From Spirochaetaceae bacterium (GTDB taxonomy: Bacteria > Spirochaetota > Spirochaetia > SZUA-6 > Fen-1364), in NCBI GenBank assembly GCA_003170115.1, contig PMZS01000222.1, positions 970 to 8,331 of the forward strand: a DNA stretch of 7,362 nucleotides, given 5' to 3'. Every line of letters begins with the position of its first letter. Within the stretch, counting starts at the first letter, position 1. This document shows positions 6,401-7,362 of the stretch, piece after piece. The notes below the pieces were generated by a model. It was given only the letters and a program-made list of their open reading frames with translations. It was not told the origin of the DNA and searched no databases. The position numbers and the translations under genes are program-made.

Positions 6401-7362
6401 ATGCAGGCGGCGATGCAGGCGGCAGTGCAGGCGGCGCTCCTGTTGAATCGTTCTGGCTGAGGCGCGATCAGCAGGGCCAATGGCGGTTGTATCGTGAGGA
6501 TCACGCCGGAGAGGCCGAGCTGCCGGCAGCGGGTCTTTCCGTTTCCGAGCAGGGCTCTTCAGCTTCCGTGCGGTTCACTGATCGCGGCGCACGGAGGAAC
6601 CTTGCATTCTCCGGAAAGACTTCTCTTCTGCTCAGCCTGCCGGCAGCGCTGTATGACGGGGAGGTGTCCGACTACCTCCTTCGAAACGAATCCTTCTCCG
6701 CCTACGGGGTAAGTCGAATCCCCGAGGAGTCCTGGCAATGGATGCTTACCCAGCTTTCGGACCAGGAAAAGACTCTTTTTAACTCCTGCTACGTCCTGGA
6801 AGATGGCGTACGGCAGCTTTTGGACACGGTGAGCGCGGATGACTTTGCATCCATTCTGAAGCGGATTCATGAGCTCACCCATCGAGACGGCACTGTCTTT
6901 GGTTCGCTTCCGCGGGATCCACGGGCATCAAAGAGGATCATTCTCCTGACGCCGAGCGAGTTTTCGTCCTTCGAGAACTGTGCAGGATGCTTCTCATCGT
7001 TCGCTGACGGCGCCTCGACCTGGTACTTCACGCGCCCGGAGCTCAGCAGCGAAGAGCTGTCCGTGCTTCATGAGTCGATGAAGAAGTTCCGGCGCGATGC
7101 AGAAATCTTTCCCTTCTACAGCTTTGATCAGGAGACCGGTGAGCGCCACCTGCAGTCTGGACTCTCTCAATCGGCAAAGGACATGGTCCAGCAGGTCTTG
7201 GGCGCGTGCGGGCTCTTTGTGTGGACCGGCCTCAGCAGGACGATCACGTACAGGGCTGATGCCTTGCTGCCGGTGACGCCGGGCATGCTCCCTTCAGGAG
7301 CCTCGGAGGAAGGCTTTTGTCCTGCCGGCAGCGCACCGCTTCCCCCTGCGCGGGAGACAGGC
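3406..7362 (+). CDS. Large exported SpvB / toxin-complex-B-like (Rhs-type) protein, 3' end missing
   Basis: The frame is open for 1319 codons to the right edge with no stop. ATG 3406 is the first possible start after an in-frame TGA at 3304-3306, and it overlaps the upstream stop as ATGA. Predicted layout: Sec-type signal at residues 1-28 (core 8-20, oddly containing Glu15). A ZU5-like beta domain at about 50-165 has GGVVLEVPAGAV (57-68), FEPHGAVF (101-108), a YFFDQDTARWERL strand and WHFTDM (158-163). An SpvB-type N-terminal domain at about 206-480 has VPPG (218-221), PPLSLRYDSGLSNGWLGKGF (227-246), WEVTDKNGDVREYG and FRDAFGNTVDYTYTYDE. A TcB-middle-like region carries two FG-GAP/VCBS calcium loops, DLNGDGLPD (554-562) and DVNGDGFLD (634-642). 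A beta-sandwich lies at about 688-787 (RKWKAYRGGEIDV...YFRLS). Residues 790-1319 match nothing I recognise and show no YD repeats. In toxin complexes this family builds the hollow cocoon around a C-terminal toxin. Here the Sec signal and lipoprotein neighbours suggest a surface or secreted protein. Family assignment is confident; toxin activity is not shown. Confidence 0.9.
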   Translation, partial: MMFRGTRFLALTVCELLVAAQLPTVSYGTPASAPLSLPLVTVSALARPDAGATLCLGGVVLEVPAGAVTHPVTIKITRIPLTEPLGDSMSNATSGGIAYRFEPHGAVFSRAVRITIPFEPRVRGDLFTYFFDQDTARWERLQRQSIDRNQATVTSVSWHFTDMVNATLTLPQGASPVQFDVNSIKNLQAANPGAGVPLPEGLQPGSFGSAAFGIALRVPPGRGNATPPLSLRYDSGLSNGWLGKGFDVEVPAISMDTRFGLPRYDGRDTYIMNGEELVPWGTDGAAQRFRSRTEKNFQRVRWYRGGGESYWEVTDKNGDVREYGKGEGWVGPDRADRSRTFTWYLSRFRDAFGNTVDYTYTYDEPNSCTYLSEIRYSGSDGTSFEPGQYRVRFILEDREDRRIDCRGRFAAKLARRLSRIEVCCQEQMIRAYALEYAQNEFGQSLLSSFTEENAAGEVFYTYSFTYHALPERRDERGVLIGYDAFGEAEQRWETPTSPGFRGLQTSVNTSAGGSLYVGIEISIRFLWWKRVIASFGVRGGLDFSTGFTKEGCFDLNGDGLPDAVGMEGSGLVACLNNGHGFDVVPAFSLPGMAGRMDEESASSRSVGASAAFGVVNGGITRQSSSSEAERSFADVNGDGFLDVVEKGSSSFLLNTGSALISTPWRFGSPSDSGPQSADPNEDEYQRTYFLQEPLRKWKAYRGGEIDVTQVASLLTPTAIQDEGVTLYTHFKGTSTALRLGNAHASDSASSRYTINANDKLYFRLSTGNQELGKDTDWNVRISYRGIRFFEEMGSSGLFMPPETSPGDLPFNDNRLAPIYTGPGSGGAYSLRAGWTSLGADVLRPVYDSLVEHGLFVPRQLDQPHFDALYAALGVLAPFDLFNPYTNGMISVSPQDVFAASYMFVPETRMFYRVKSDADHDIVEHLSQAFSANDLRAMASFRWIDGTLVIPQADGGVPSYTSQPAGNAISADIFADSSDVPLGACVHQKGFLLDQVWDSDAGGDAGGSAGGAPVESFWLRRDQQGQWRLYREDHAGEAELPAAGLSVSEQGSSASVRFTDRGARRNLAFSGKTSLLLSLPAALYDGEVSDYLLRNESFSAYGVSRIPEESWQWMLTQLSDQEKTLFNSCYVLEDGVRQLLDTVSADDFASILKRIHELTHRDGTVFGSLPRDPRASKRIILLTPSEFSSFENCAGCFSSFADGASTWYFTRPELSSEELSVLHESMKKFRRDAEIFPFYSFDQETGERHLQSGLSQSAKDMVQQVLGACGLFVWTGLSRTITYRADALLPVTPGMLPSGASEEGFCPAGSAPLPPARETG
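6400..6435 (+). repeat. Three tandem copies of a 12-bp unit inside the SpvB-like gene
   Basis: The unit GATGCAGGCGGC occurs twice exactly (6400-6411, 6412-6423) and a third time with AGT replacing GAT (6424-6435). It is in frame and encodes DAGG-DAGG-SAGG (residues 999-1010), followed by A-P. It probably forms a flexible, acidic Gly/Ala linker between folded parts of the large protein. Being a multiple of three, copy-number change by slippage would lengthen or shorten the linker without breaking the frame. Confidence 0.85.

Noticed and set aside
6520..7333. 12-mer CTGCCGGCAGCG (palindromic core CTGCCGGCAG) at 6520, 6637 and 7322
   Set aside because: Three copies in one GC-rich gene, two of them simply encoding Leu-Pro-Ala-Ala. 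No spacing or flanking pattern suggests a site; chance and codon bias suffice.
3406..7362. Calling the large protein an insecticidal or ADP-ribosylating toxin
   Set aside because: Only the SpvB/TcB-type N-terminal and middle parts are visible. The C-terminal effector region is outside the window, and no ADP-ribosyltransferase motif is seen.
1..7362. tRNA/rRNA genes, CRISPR array, insertion sequence, terminator hairpins
   Set aside because: The DNA is continuously coding. I saw no cloverleaf, regular spaced repeat, transposase motif, or GC hairpin followed by a T-run.

Overview
The window is a GC-rich (about 60% by eye), densely coding stretch of a bacterial chromosome. Everything recognisable is on the + strand. 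Five genes run head to tail with almost no space between them: 18-1001, 992-1996, 1993-2760, 2771-3409 and 3406 to beyond the right edge. Three of the four junctions overlap (10 nt, 4 nt ATGA, 4 nt ATGA) and the fourth gap is 10 nt, so this is almost certainly the interior of one operon. No promoter, terminator, RNA gene, mobile element or CRISPR array is visible, and no stretch over 300 bases lacks a gene.

All five products look exported or membrane-bound. In order they are: a membrane-anchored coiled-coil/TPR protein; a Sec-exported protein with a small alpha/beta domain and a probable outer-membrane beta-barrel tail; a lipoprotein with fibronectin-III-like and pre-peptidase-C-like (PPC) domains; a Cys-rich lipoprotein with a concanavalin/LamG-like beta-sandwich; and a very large Sec-exported protein. 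The large protein has a ZU5-like domain, an SpvB / toxin-complex-B-type N-terminal domain and two FG-GAP/VCBS calcium-loop motifs. It is cut by the window edge after 1319 codons without a stop.

The organism is a diderm bacterium, judged from two lipoproteins plus a putative outer-membrane protein. The style of the 992-1996 product and the pairing of SpvB-type giants with lipoproteins recall free-living spirochaetes, but this is an impression and not proven.

My working model is that the large SpvB/Rhs-type protein is the main cargo or surface structure. The two lipoproteins would be surface adhesin-like or tethering partners, the barrel protein an outer-membrane component, and the TPR protein an inner-membrane, periplasm-facing assembly factor. 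The domain calls rest on sequence pattern. The joint function is inference.
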